A stretch of 64,000 nucleotides of DNA from Novosphingobium sp. (lineage in GTDB: Bacteria > Pseudomonadota > Alphaproteobacteria > Sphingomonadales > Sphingomonadaceae): the NCBI RefSeq assembly GCF_027531025.1, contig NZ_JAPZQX010000007.1:1-64000 (forward strand), written 5' to 3'. This document shows positions 56,703-64,000 of this stretch, piece after piece. The stretch's first letter is position 1; every line of letters starts with the position of its first letter. Under the pieces are notes generated by a model. The model was given only the letters and a program-made list of their open reading frames with translations. It did not search any database and was not told the origin of the DNA. Both the position numbers and the translations under genes were made by a program.

Positions 56703-57155
56703 TCACGCTGCCTGCCGGGCAGCGGTGAAGACGTAGTGCTTGCGAATGAAGTAGTTGAGAACGAAGCTGAACACCACCGCCACGCCCTTTGACAGGCGCA
56801 CGTCCGCGCCCAGCGCATCGGCGGCGCTGACAATTGCGGTGGTCAGCGCCAGGCCGCCCCAGGTCGTGAACAGGAAGACCGCCTTCTGCACGGTGCGCGC
56901 CTTGCCGGGCGCATGGGTCCCGGCTTCGAAGACCGAGCGACTCAGGAGGATCCAGTGCGCCACGATCCCCAGGGTATAGGCGATCGCCGCGCAAAGGCCG
57001 GCGGGCAGGGCCGTTTCCAGCAGCAGCAGGAAGCTGCCCATGTCGACCGCCAGCGCACCGACGCTGGCCACGAAATAGCCCAGGAATTGCCGGTGCCGGT
57101 TCAGCAAGCGCGCAGCCAGGACGCGAGGCTGGAGCATGGCGGGGTTCCCGATCAC
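56703..57155 (-). CDS. GtrA family membrane protein (polyprenyl-phosphate-sugar flippase type)
   Basis: A 150-residue protein with four membrane helices (FLGYFVASVGALAVDMGSFL, AAIAYTLGIVAHWILLSRSV, TTWGGLALTTAIVSAADAL, GVAVVFSFVLNYFIRKHYVF), the GtrA/DPMS pattern. GtrA proteins are thought to flip undecaprenyl-phosphate-linked sugars for O-antigen or wall modification. A GTG at 57155 overlaps the preceding stop (GTGA); an ATG at 57137 is an alternative. Confidence 0.88.
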   Translation of the reverse strand: MIGNPAMLQPRVLAARLLNRHRQFLGYFVASVGALAVDMGSFLLLLETALPAGLCAAIAYTLGIVAHWILLSRSVFEAGTHAPGKARTVQKAVFLFTTWGGLALTTAIVSAADALGADVRLSKGVAVVFSFVLNYFIRKHYVFTAARQAA

Positions 57156-58765
57156 GCCGCGCGGCGCTTGGGCGCAACGCGCTGCGGCACTTCGCGAACC
57201 GAACCCAGCGCGGCAGCCTGGTCTTCGGTCAGTTCCGCGCGAGCCGGGGCCAGCACCTTTTCGGCACCTTCATCACCGGCTTCGTGATATTCGGCGTCCT
57301 CGTTGACACACCAGGTGTCGTAAAGGCGCTGCCCGGCGACGATGTTCTCCACCGTCAGCATGGCGGTCATCATCGCGTGGTCCTGGTTGTTGTAGCGGTG
57401 CATGCCGTTGCGGCCGACGAGGTGCAGCGTGGGCCAGGCGGCCTCCAGCTCTCGGCGCATGGCCTCGACATGGGCGGCATAGTCCTCGTCATAGACCGGA
57501 TAGGCCTTTTCCTGGCGGACCACGACGCCGCCAATCACCTGCTTGGCCGAGACCAGGCCCAGCTGGGCCATTTCGCGGGTGGCGAGTTCGACCAGTTCGG
57601 CATCGGCCATCGACCACAGGCCGTCACCCTCGAAGCAGAAGTATTCAAGGCCCACGCAGGCCACGCCCTGATCCGGCACCATTTCGGGCGACCAGGAACG
57701 GAAGTTCTGGATCCGGCCAACCTTCACCTTGCTGTCGTGGATATAGATCCAGTTGTCGGGGAACATGTCCTCGTCGGCGCGGATCTTCAGGGCGACAGTC
57801 AGGAAGTCCCGATACTTCAGCTGCTTGGCGTTGAAGCTGGTGGCCGGCAGCGGATGCAACCGGGCCGCCAGTTCGCGCATCGGGGCTGAGCTGATCACGT
57901 GGGCGGCATTGATAACGGTATCGCCTGCCGGGCCAGTCGCGGTCATCCGCCAGCCGCCGGCATTATCGCTGGCCAGTTGCTTCAGGGCATGGCCCATCAG
58001 CACCTCGCCCTTGCCGGTTGCCAGGATCTTGTCGCGCGCAGCGTCCCACATCATGCCGGGGCCAAGCCGGGGATAGCGGAAGGTTTCGAGCAGGGTCTTG
58101 GTCTGCATCCCGTCGTTGGGCCGCTTGTTGAGGCCGAGGCTGCGCTTCAGTCCATCGACCACCGCGCCCCACAGCGACAGGCCCTTGATCCGCTGGGCGG
58201 CCCAGTCGGCGCTCATTTCGTCGCAGGGCATGCCCCAGACCTTCTCGGTATAGGTCTTGAAGAAGATCGAATAGAGCTTCCAGCCGAACTGGTTGACGGT
58301 CCAGTCCTCGAACGACTTCACGGCCTTGTTCGGAAAGGCCTTGGCCTTGGCGAAGCTCACCATGCACAGCGTGGAGCGGACGATCCCCAGGTTCCACAGG
58401 GCCTCGAAGGCGCGCAGCGGATAGGAATAGAACTTGCCCTCGTAATAGATCCGGCTCATCCGCGGGCGCTGGATGAAATCGTCGGGCAGGATCTCGTTCC
58501 ACAGGTCGACCACCTGCTGGCTCTTCGAAAAGAAGCGGTGTCCGCCGATATCGAAGCGATAGCCTTCGTGCTCGACCGTGCGGCTGATCCCGCCGACATA
58601 GGTTTGGTCCTTCTCGATGATCGCTACCGACAGGCCCCGCTTGGTCAGCAGATAGCCGGCAGTCAGGCCGGCCGGCCCCGCGCCGATGATCACCACGTCC
58701 ACTGTGGCGCCGCGCGGCGGGTTGGTCGCGGTAAAGCCATGACCCGAGAAGTTCTGAACAGACAT
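57152..58765 (-). CDS. FAD-dependent oxidoreductase related to UDP-galactopyranose mutase and amine oxidases
   Basis: A 537-residue flavoprotein. The FAD fold is clear (DVVIIGAGPAGLTAGYLLTKRG, then YVGGISRTVEHEGYRFDIGGHRFF). The middle region (FEDWTVNQFGWKLYSIFFKTYTEKVWG) is shared with UDP-galactopyranose mutase-like proteins of glycolipid loci, and LVGRNGMHRYNNQDHAMMTA resembles the mutase C-terminal motif. It could isomerise or oxidise a sugar nucleotide or a lipid-linked sugar. It is the first gene of the envelope operon (then gtrA, SDR, GT-C). GGGGG lies just upstream of the ATG. Confidence 0.87.
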   Translation of the reverse strand: MSVQNFSGHGFTATNPPRGATVDVVIIGAGPAGLTAGYLLTKRGLSVAIIEKDQTYVGGISRTVEHEGYRFDIGGHRFFSKSQQVVDLWNEILPDDFIQRPRMSRIYYEGKFYSYPLRAFEALWNLGIVRSTLCMVSFAKAKAFPNKAVKSFEDWTVNQFGWKLYSIFFKTYTEKVWGMPCDEMSADWAAQRIKGLSLWGAVVDGLKRSLGLNKRPNDGMQTKTLLETFRYPRLGPGMMWDAARDKILATGKGEVLMGHALKQLASDNAGGWRMTATGPAGDTVINAAHVISSAPMRELAARLHPLPATSFNAKQLKYRDFLTVALKIRADEDMFPDNWIYIHDSKVKVGRIQNFRSWSPEMVPDQGVACVGLEYFCFEGDGLWSMADAELVELATREMAQLGLVSAKQVIGGVVVRQEKAYPVYDEDYAAHVEAMRRELEAAWPTLHLVGRNGMHRYNNQDHAMMTAMLTVENIVAGQRLYDTWCVNEDAEYHEAGDEGAEKVLAPARAELTEDQAAALGSVREVPQRVAPKRRAA

Positions 58766-58810
58766 TGTGCCCCCGTTGGTTCCGGTAGGCCAAAAGTGAA
58801 GGAAAATGCC

Positions 58811-58823
58811 TAATCAGTGATTA
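58811..58823. promoter_or_regulatory. 13-bp palindrome upstream of the envelope operon
   Basis: TAATCAGTGATTA is a perfect odd-centred palindrome 46 bp before the FAD-oxidoreductase start and across the PilZ stop codon. It is AT-rich in a GC-rich context and could be an operator. Confidence 0.35.
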
Positions 58824-59455
58824 ACGCGCTGGCCGATCCGATTGATGACAGGCGGTTTCTGCAGCCGCTCGACCAGCAGGGCCAGTTCGCTGAGCGTGAA
58901 GCCTTCGTGAAACACCAGCCCGTGGGCATTGCCCTTGCGCCAACGCACCCGGGCGTGCCGCACCGGGAACGGGCCGCCGCCGATCTTGACCAGCTGGCGC
59001 AGCGCCAGGAAATGATCGAGTTCGACCAATGCGCCATGCAGCGACAGGTCGCGCAGCTGGCCGACCAGGGCCATGTCGCCCACCCCCAGGTCGATCGGCA
59101 GGTCCAGCTTCAGCCGCAGCTGCCGCTTGGGATAGAGCCCGGCCTCGTCGACCAGCGCCGACAGTTCGATCGGGCCATCGTGAAACTGGAAGCCGACATG
59201 GCCATCGGCTTCCCAGACCGGTTCGAGCAGATAGCGCGCGCCGTTGCCCAGTTCGAGCGCGATCGGCTCGCCCGGAGGCAGGGGGTGAAACAGCTTGGCT
59301 TTCAGGCCGGTCGCCGAAACGTCGCGCAGGATGCACAGGTATTCGCCTGCCGGGCTGACCAGCTTGGCCGCCCGCAGCATAAGCGAAACGCGCGGCGCGG
59401 TGCGCAGTTCCGCACCGTCCGGTTGTTCCCCAGGACCTGTCACCCGATCGTGCAC
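58814..59455 (-). CDS. PilZ-domain protein, probably two tandem domains
   Basis: A 213-residue protein. The first half has the c-di-GMP-binding layout of PilZ (RTAPRVSLMLRAAK, then LRDVSATGLKAKLF at about residues 42-55). The second half repeats it (YPKRQLRLKLDLPI, then LRDLSLHGALVEL near residue 145). The RxxxR and (D/N)xSxxG elements are partly diverged, so ligand binding is uncertain. The start is GTG with AGGAG 9 nt upstream. It lies downstream of tRNA-Leu on the same strand. Confidence 0.82.
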   Translation of the reverse strand: MHDRVTGPGEQPDGAELRTAPRVSLMLRAAKLVSPAGEYLCILRDVSATGLKAKLFHPLPPGEPIALELGNGARYLLEPVWEADGHVGFQFHDGPIELSALVDEAGLYPKRQLRLKLDLPIDLGVGDMALVGQLRDLSLHGALVELDHFLALRQLVKIGGGPFPVRHARVRWRKGNAHGLVFHEGFTLSELALLVERLQKPPVINRIGQRVNH

Positions 59456-59558
59456 CCCAACGATCTCCTGGCTGCCAGAAAACGGCAGTCAGGCAGGCTG
59501 TTAGCCCGCAAACCGTTATCAACCCGCTAAAATGGCTGGCGTAACAGTCCTTGGCCAA

Positions 59559-59643
59559 TGGTGCGGACGGTGGGACTCGAACCCACACGAGCAAGGCTCA
59601 GGGGATTTTAAGTCCCCGGCGTCTACCATTCCGCCACGTCCGC
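59559..59643 (-). tRNA. tRNA-Leu, anticodon TAA
   Basis: An 85-nt class II tRNA. The acceptor stem pairs GCGGACG with CGTCCGC, followed by A and an encoded CCA (59561-59559). The D arm has TGGCGGAATGGTAGACGC. The anticodon stem GGGGA / TCCCC encloses CTTAAAA with anticodon TAA (59610-59608). A long variable arm follows and the T arm contains GGTTCGAGTCC. Confidence 0.96.
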
Positions 59644-59725
59644 GCGGTTGCCCGCCTTACGGCGGCGCGGCTGGATAGGGAAGTGGTTCGGTGCCGCGCG
59701 GACCGGCCGCTTGGCTCGTTCGGCC

Positions 59726-60007
59726 TCAGTCCGAATTGAGGCGCGCGCGCATTTCCTTGCCTGGCTTGAAATAGGGCACCTTCTTGCCGGGCACCGCAAC
59801 GCTGGCGCCGGTCCGCGGATTGCGACCCTGGCGGGCGTCGCGCTGACGGGTGGAGAAGGCCCCGAAGCCGCGCAGTTCAACCCGGCCACCCTGGGCCAGG
59901 CGCTGGGCGATCTCGTCGAAGAAGGTATTGACCACCTTCTCGATCTCGTCGGCCTTGAGGCCGGGATTGTCGCGGGCAAGGGCCTGGAGCAATTCGGATC
60001 TGATCAT
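59726..60007 (-). CDS. ihfB: Integration host factor subunit beta
   Basis: A 93-residue DNA-bending protein of the HU/IHF family. It shows [46 protein letters not shown] and the arm region [27 protein letters not shown], with Arg and Pro positions of IHF-beta. It works with an IHF-alpha encoded elsewhere. It is 82 bp upstream of tRNA-Leu. Confidence 0.95.
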   Translation of the reverse strand: MIRSELLQALARDNPGLKADEIEKVVNTFFDEIAQRLAQGGRVELRGFGAFSTRQRDARQGRNPRTGASVAVPGKKVPYFKPGKEMRARLNSD

Positions 60008-60087
60008 CGCACGCCTTCCTTACGGATTGCAGGGCAACCCTATGGTTTTTCTCTGTTTCGGCGTGATGCGACTCTCGACCCGGTGCA

Positions 60088-60126
60088 AGCCGCACTGCCT
60101 GCCCGATTAGATGCCAGAGTGCGGCT
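60088..60126. repeat. 9-bp inverted repeat between GntR gene and ihfB
   Basis: AGCCGCACT and AGTGCGGCT with a 21-nt loop lie 81 bp upstream of ihfB and 19 bp past the GntR gene stop. They may act as a terminator-like hairpin for the GntR gene or as an ihfB control site. No T-run is visible. Confidence 0.45.
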
Positions 60127-60144
60127 CTGTGCGCAATTCCCTAT

Positions 60145-60483
60145 TCAGGTGGTCAGCAAGTCTTTGGCAACCAAGCCCAGTCGCTCCATCCGGGCGCGGA
60201 TCTGCGGCCATTCGTTGGCCAGGAAGGCCTCGCGCTCGCTGCGGCGCAAGCGTTCGGCCGCGCCGCGGGCGACGAACATGCCGACACCGCGCTGCACCTC
60301 GACCAGGCCATCGAGCTGGAACTGCTGATAGGCCTTGGCCACGGTCAGTGGGTTGGCGCCCTGTTCGGCGGCCAGGGCCCGGACCGAGGGCAGCATCGCC
60401 CCTTCGGGAAAGGTGCCATCGATGATGCCGGCGGCGATCAGGTCGCGCAGCTTGAGGTATACGGGTTGAGAATGACCAGCCAT
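60145..60483 (-). CDS. GntR-family transcriptional regulator (YtrA subfamily)
   Basis: A 112-residue repressor-like protein. The winged helix is intact (PVYLKLRDLIAAGIIDGTFPEGAMLPSVRALAAEQGANPLTVAKAYQQF, then GLVEVQRGVGMFVA), followed by a short helical tail for dimerisation as in YtrA. YtrA regulators usually control adjacent transporters; here the POT gene is divergent, 188 bp away. The ligand is unknown. Confidence 0.9.
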   Translation of the reverse strand: MAGHSQPVYLKLRDLIAAGIIDGTFPEGAMLPSVRALAAEQGANPLTVAKAYQQFQLDGLVEVQRGVGMFVARGAAERLRRSEREAFLANEWPQIRARMERLGLVAKDLLTT

Positions 60484-60628
60484 GCTGTTTGACTGCCATA
60501 ATACAGCGCGGCAGGCAAGCGGATTTGCCGCTCCGCACGCCGTGCAACCGGGCGGTGGATCATTGCGGCGAATTGAACGATTTTTGCTTCACAGCGCCGG
60601 AATCACGGTTAGTGTCCCCGCGCATGAT

Positions 60629-60649
60629 GGCCCGCGCCAGACGCGGGCC
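60629..60649 (+). promoter_or_regulatory. Hairpin in the 5' leader of the POT transporter gene
   Basis: GGCCCGCG and CGCGGGCC with a 5-nt loop form a perfect 8-bp GC stem ending 22 bp before the ATG and close to the ribosome site (GGGGAG). It may affect translation or act as an early terminator. Confidence 0.45.
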
Positions 60650-60671
60650 CACGGCGATTGGGGAGCATTTC

Positions 60672-62225
60672 ATGAAAGACATGGGGCTTTGGAACGAGGG
60701 TGACTGGATTGCGGCAATCGCGGTCTTTGTCCTGGCGGTGTTTCTGGCGATTGGGGCGCGGATCTCGATCCAGAAAGAACCGGAGTTCGCGGGCCATCCC
60801 AAGGGCCTGTACATGCTGTTCTTTGCCGAGATGTGGGAGCGGTTCTCCTACTACGGCATGCGCGCCCTGCTGATCTTCTACCTGACCCAGCACTGGCTGT
60901 TTTCCGACAGCAAGTCGAACCTGATCTATGGCGCCTATGCCAGCCTGGTCTACATCACCCCGGTGCTGGGCGGCTATCTGGCCGACCGTTACCTGGGCCA
61001 GCGCAAGGCCGTGCTGTTCGGCGGGGTCCTGCTGGCGGCCGGGCACAGCCTGATGGCGGTCGAGGGCGTTGGCGGGCAGAGCGATCCCACGATCAACGTG
61101 TTCTGGGCGGCACTGGCCTTCATCATCGTCGGCTCGGGCTTCCTCAAGGCCAATATCTCGGTGATGGTTGGCCAGCTTTACAAGCTGACCGACGTGCGCC
61201 GCGACGGGGCCTATACCATCTTCTACATGGGGATTAACCTGGGCGCGGCGGTTGGCACGATCCTGGTCGGCTACCTTGGCCAGACCATCGGCTGGGGCTG
61301 GGGCTTCGGCCTCGCGGGCCTGGGCATGCTGGCTGGCCTGGTGGTCTTCGTGCTTGGCAAGAGTGCCCTCAACGGCGCGGGCGAGGCACCGGCCCCGCTC
61401 GCCAAGTCGACCGAGTGGCTGCTCTATGCGATCGGTGTGGCCTCGGTCGGGGTGATCTGGGCGCTGATCCAGTACCAGGACGTGATCCAGAACCTGCTGG
61501 TGGTCTCTGGCCTCGCGCTGCTGGGCTATGTCCTCTACGAAAGCTTCAAGCTGCCCAAGGAACCGCGTGAACGGATGTTCGCGATCCTGTTCCTGATCAG
61601 CCTCAACCCGCTGTTCTGGGGCCTGTTCGAGCAGGCCGGCGGTTCGATGAACCTTTTCACCGACCGCTTCGTCGATCGCGGTGATGTCCCGGCCGCGATC
61701 TTCCAGTCGATCAATCCGATCTACATCATCCTGCTGGCCCCGCTGTTCGCAGCGCTGTGGCAGTGGCTGGGCAGGCGCGGCAAGGAACCTTCGGCCCCGG
61801 CCAAGTTCGGCCTGGCCCTGGCGCAGATGGGCCTTGCCAACCTGGTGCTGGTCTGGGGTGCCGAGGCCTATGGCATTGCGGCGATGACCCCGGTGATCTT
61901 CGTCTTCCTTTACTACCTGCTCGCCACCACTGGCGAACTGTGCCTCAGCCCGGTTGGCCTTTCGGCCATGAACCGGCTGGCACCCTCGTTCCTGGCCTCG
62001 CTGATCATGGGGGCCTGGTTCTACATGACGGCGGTGGGCAACTTCGTGGCTGGCAAGATCGGTGAGGCAACCGGTGGCCATGGCGGGGAAATGAGCAAGG
62101 AAAAGCTGCTCGAGATCTATGCGCTGTTCGGCTGGATCTCGATCGGTGCGGCGGTGGCCGTGCTGCTGGTTTCGCCGATCGTGAAGCGCTGGATGCACCT
62201 TGATACGCTGGAGGACCGCCCCTGA
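60672..62225 (+). CDS. POT-family proton-dependent oligopeptide transporter
   Basis: A 517-residue membrane protein that imports di- and tripeptides with protons. The POT signatures are visible: FFAEMWERFSYYGMRALLIFYL (ExxER-type motif, about residues 48-69), GGYLADRYLGQRKAVLFGG, and FYMGINLGAAVGTILVGYLGQTIGW, with about 12-14 helices. Its stop overlaps the first amidohydrolase start by 1 bp (TGATG), so import and periplasmic hydrolysis are linked. Start at 60672 with GGGGAG upstream. Confidence 0.94.
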   Translation: MKDMGLWNEGDWIAAIAVFVLAVFLAIGARISIQKEPEFAGHPKGLYMLFFAEMWERFSYYGMRALLIFYLTQHWLFSDSKSNLIYGAYASLVYITPVLGGYLADRYLGQRKAVLFGGVLLAAGHSLMAVEGVGGQSDPTINVFWAALAFIIVGSGFLKANISVMVGQLYKLTDVRRDGAYTIFYMGINLGAAVGTILVGYLGQTIGWGWGFGLAGLGMLAGLVVFVLGKSALNGAGEAPAPLAKSTEWLLYAIGVASVGVIWALIQYQDVIQNLLVVSGLALLGYVLYESFKLPKEPRERMFAILFLISLNPLFWGLFEQAGGSMNLFTDRFVDRGDVPAAIFQSINPIYIILLAPLFAALWQWLGRRGKEPSAPAKFGLALAQMGLANLVLVWGAEAYGIAAMTPVIFVFLYYLLATTGELCLSPVGLSAMNRLAPSFLASLIMGAWFYMTAVGNFVAGKIGEATGGHGGEMSKEKLLEIYALFGWISIGAAVAVLLVSPIVKRWMHLDTLEDRP

Positions 62226-63622
62226 TGCGCACGCGTTCCCTGATTGCCGGGGCTGCGGCCCTGGCCCTGCTGGCGACGCCCGGCCTTGCCAAGAAGAAGG
62301 ATCCCGAACCCTCGCCTGCCGCCAAGGCCGCGCGCGAGTTCAACAAGGATCCTTATCCTTCGACCTACAAGCCCTATCCGGGCGAGGCCACCGCTCTGGT
62401 CGGCGCAACCGTGTTCGATGGCGCGGGTGGGCGGATCGACAATGGCACGGTCCTCTTCGCCGATGGCAAGGTGGTGGCCGTGGGCGGCGCGGATCTGGCG
62501 ATCCCGGCCAATTACCGGCGGATCGACGGCACCGGCAAGTTCGTGACGCCCGGGATCATCGATATCCACTCGCACCTGGGGGACTATCCCAGCCCCAGCG
62601 TGGATGCCCATTCGGACGGGAACGAGGCGACCGCGCCGACCACGCCCGATGTCTGGGCCGAACATTCGATCTGGCCGCAGGACCCGGGCTTCAGCCGGGC
62701 GCTTGCCAATGGCGGGATCACCGCGCTGCAGATCCTGCCAGGTTCCGCCAACCTCGTCGGCGGGCGCTCGGTCACGCTCAAGAACGTCTATGCCCGCACC
62801 ATCCAGGGAATGAAGTTCCCCGGCGCACCCTATGGCCTGAAGATGGCCTGCGGCGAGAACCCCAAGCGGGTCTATGGCAGCAAGGGCCGGATGCCCTCCA
62901 CCCGGATGGGCAACATGGCCGTCAACCGCGCGACCTGGATCAAGGCCAAGGAGTACAAGGCCAAGCGTGACGCCGGCAAGCTGGAGAGCCGCGATCTGGC
63001 GATGGAATCGATGGTCGGGGTGCTGGAGGGTGAAATCCTGATCCAGAACCACTGCTACCGCGCCGACGAGATGGCGCTGGTGCTCGATATGGCCAGGGAG
63101 TTCGGCTACAAGGTCACCGCCTTCCACCATGCCACCGAAGCCTTCAAGATCGGCGATCTGCTGAAGGCATCGGGCACCTGTTCGGCGATCTGGGCCGACT
63201 GGTGGGGCTTCAAGATGGAAAGCTATGATGGCATTCCCGAGAACGCTGGCATCCTCCACAAGACCGGCGCCTGCGTGGTGATCCACTCGGATGACGAGAA
63301 CGGCATCCAGCGCCTCAACCAGGAAGCCGCCAAGGCGCAGGGCGATGCCCGCCGCGCCGGGATCGACATTCCCGATGCCGAAGTGATCCGCTGGCTGACG
63401 CTGAACCCGGCCACCGCCATGGGGATCGACAAGCAGACCGGTAGCCTTGCCGCCGGCAAGATGGCCGATGTGGTGCTGTGGAACGGCAACCCGCTGTCGG
63501 TCTATTCGCGGCCCGACAAGGTCTGGGTCGATGGCGCGCTGCTGTTCGATGCGGCCGATCGCAAGCGTCGCCCGGTCAGCGATTTCGAGCTGGGCCAGGT
63601 CGGTGAAGGAGACGTGAAATGA
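62225..63622 (+). CDS. Exported amidohydrolase (imidazolonepropionase-like)
   Basis: A 465-residue protein with a signal peptide (MRTRSLIAGAAALALLATPGLA). The metal ligands of the amidohydrolase superfamily appear complete: IDIHSHLGD, later His in IQNHCYRADE and FHHATEAFK, and Asp in IHSDDEN. The C-terminal part (GSLAAGKMADVVLWNGNPL) closes the sandwich. Likely a periplasmic peptidase or amidase acting on small peptides or cyclic amides. It is coupled to the POT gene before it and the second amidohydrolase after it (ATGA). Confidence 0.9.
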   Translation: MRTRSLIAGAAALALLATPGLAKKKDPEPSPAAKAAREFNKDPYPSTYKPYPGEATALVGATVFDGAGGRIDNGTVLFADGKVVAVGGADLAIPANYRRIDGTGKFVTPGIIDIHSHLGDYPSPSVDAHSDGNEATAPTTPDVWAEHSIWPQDPGFSRALANGGITALQILPGSANLVGGRSVTLKNVYARTIQGMKFPGAPYGLKMACGENPKRVYGSKGRMPSTRMGNMAVNRATWIKAKEYKAKRDAGKLESRDLAMESMVGVLEGEILIQNHCYRADEMALVLDMAREFGYKVTAFHHATEAFKIGDLLKASGTCSAIWADWWGFKMESYDGIPENAGILHKTGACVVIHSDDENGIQRLNQEAAKAQGDARRAGIDIPDAEVIRWLTLNPATAMGIDKQTGSLAAGKMADVVLWNGNPLSVYSRPDKVWVDGALLFDAADRKRRPVSDFELGQVGEGDVK

Positions 63623-64000
63623 GCCTGCGTCGCACGCTGCTGGGCGCGGCTGCGCTCATCGCCTTTGCCACCCCTGCCGTGGCGCAGGATGTCGCGATCA
63701 CCAATGCCACTGTCGTGATCGGCGATGGTTCGGCCCCGATCCAGAACGGCACTGTGGTGCTGCGCGGGGGCAAGGTCGTCGCTGCTGGGGCCGGCGTGGC
63801 CGTGCCGGCCGGGATCCGCACGGTCGATGCCGGCGGCAAGTGGGTCACGCCCGGCCTCGTCGTGGCTGTAACCGATATCGGCCTGTTCGATGTCGAGGCG
63901 GTAAACGAATCCAACGATTCGGACAGCAAGTCGCCGTTCAACGCCGCGCTCGATCTCTCGCCCGCGATCAATCCGCTGGCCCAGCACATCGCCGTCAGCC
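63619..64000 (+). CDS. Second exported amidohydrolase, cut by the window end
   Basis: The first 127 residues are present: signal peptide (MSLRRTLLGAAALIAFATPAVAQ), the N-terminal sandwich (AITNATVVIGDGSAPIQNGTVVLRGGKVVAAG) and the start of the barrel. Where the metal-binding HxH should stand, the sequence reads TPGLVVAVTDIGLFDVE, so the first metal site is missing. It may be a non-catalytic or differently acting partner of the preceding amidohydrolase. The gene continues past 64000. Confidence 0.85.
   Translation, partial: MSLRRTLLGAAALIAFATPAVAQDVAITNATVVIGDGSAPIQNGTVVLRGGKVVAAGAGVAVPAGIRTVDAGGKWVTPGLVVAVTDIGLFDVEAVNESNDSDSKSPFNAALDLSPAINPLAQHIAVS

Noticed and set aside
1..64000. Mobile elements, CRISPR arrays, prophage
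   Set aside because: No transposase, integrase, cas or phage structural protein, and no regularly spaced repeat array beyond the short ones listed.

Overview
The window is 64 kb of dense, GC-rich bacterial chromosome with about 50 genes and no gene-free stretch above 300 bases. Gene content points to an alphaproteobacterium, most likely a sphingomonad: a giant NAD-type glutamate dehydrogenase, ihfB next to a tRNA-Leu, a POT transporter beside secreted amidohydrolases, a CYP153-like P450, many acyl-CoA dehydrogenases, and many ATGA/GTGA gene overlaps. I saw no insertion sequence, prophage, CRISPR array, rRNA or replication origin. The right end cuts the last gene.

Layout. 0.3-2.7 kb: two divergent acyl-CoA dehydrogenase genes that look like the two subunits of a heteromeric enzyme. 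2.8-8.7 kb: a D-aminoacylase-type amidohydrolase, then a coupled galactoside operon (galT, galK, GH42 beta-galactosidase). 8.8-12.8 kb: an ArsR-type regulator and a 1118-residue autotransporter with eight Ig-like repeats, followed by a strong hairpin inside a small repeat array. 12.9-15.5 kb: a DCC-family protein coupled to an ABC1 kinase, convergent with a PfkB kinase. 15.6-20.3 kb: a molybdenum hydroxylase module (2Fe-2S subunit, molybdopterin subunit with Tat-like signal, lipoprotein cytochrome c, XdhC-like and MocA-like maturation proteins).

20.3-27.6 kb (minus strand): an MFS transporter, and a four-gene translationally coupled operon of long-form thymidine/AMP phosphorylase, PRPP-synthetase-like protein, AI-2E permease and P-type ATPase. 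An FNR/FixK-type palindrome lies upstream. 27.9-36.4 kb: a ferredoxin reductase, then a CoA-ester catabolic cluster (SDR, acyl-CoA dehydrogenase, CoA transferase, thiolase, methylsuccinyl-CoA-dehydrogenase-like protein, hydratase). It begins at a perfect 18-bp palindrome and is split by a terminator. 36.5-41.1 kb (minus): TauE exporter, thrS and phoD. thrS is preceded by a short ORF with five consecutive Thr codons and competing stem-loops, a probable attenuator. 41.2-48.6 kb: alpha/beta hydrolase, TPR protein, luciferase-like oxidoreductase and glutamate dehydrogenase. 48.6-53.9 kb: queG, an ABC exporter pair, the P450 and msrB. 53.8-58.8 kb (minus): an envelope glycosylation operon (FAD oxidoreductase, GtrA, SDR, GT-C-like membrane protein). 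58.8-60.5 kb (minus): PilZ protein, tRNA-Leu, ihfB and a GntR regulator. 60.7-64 kb: a POT transporter coupled to two exported amidohydrolases.

Taken together this is a housekeeping backbone carrying catabolic islands for fatty-acid-like CoA esters, alkanes or terpenoids, galactosides, aldehydes or N-heterocycles, and peptides. The least ordinary items are the thrS leader, the phosphorylase/PRPP/ATPase operon with its FNR-like box, the palindrome at the CoA-ester cluster, and the hairpin array after the autotransporter.
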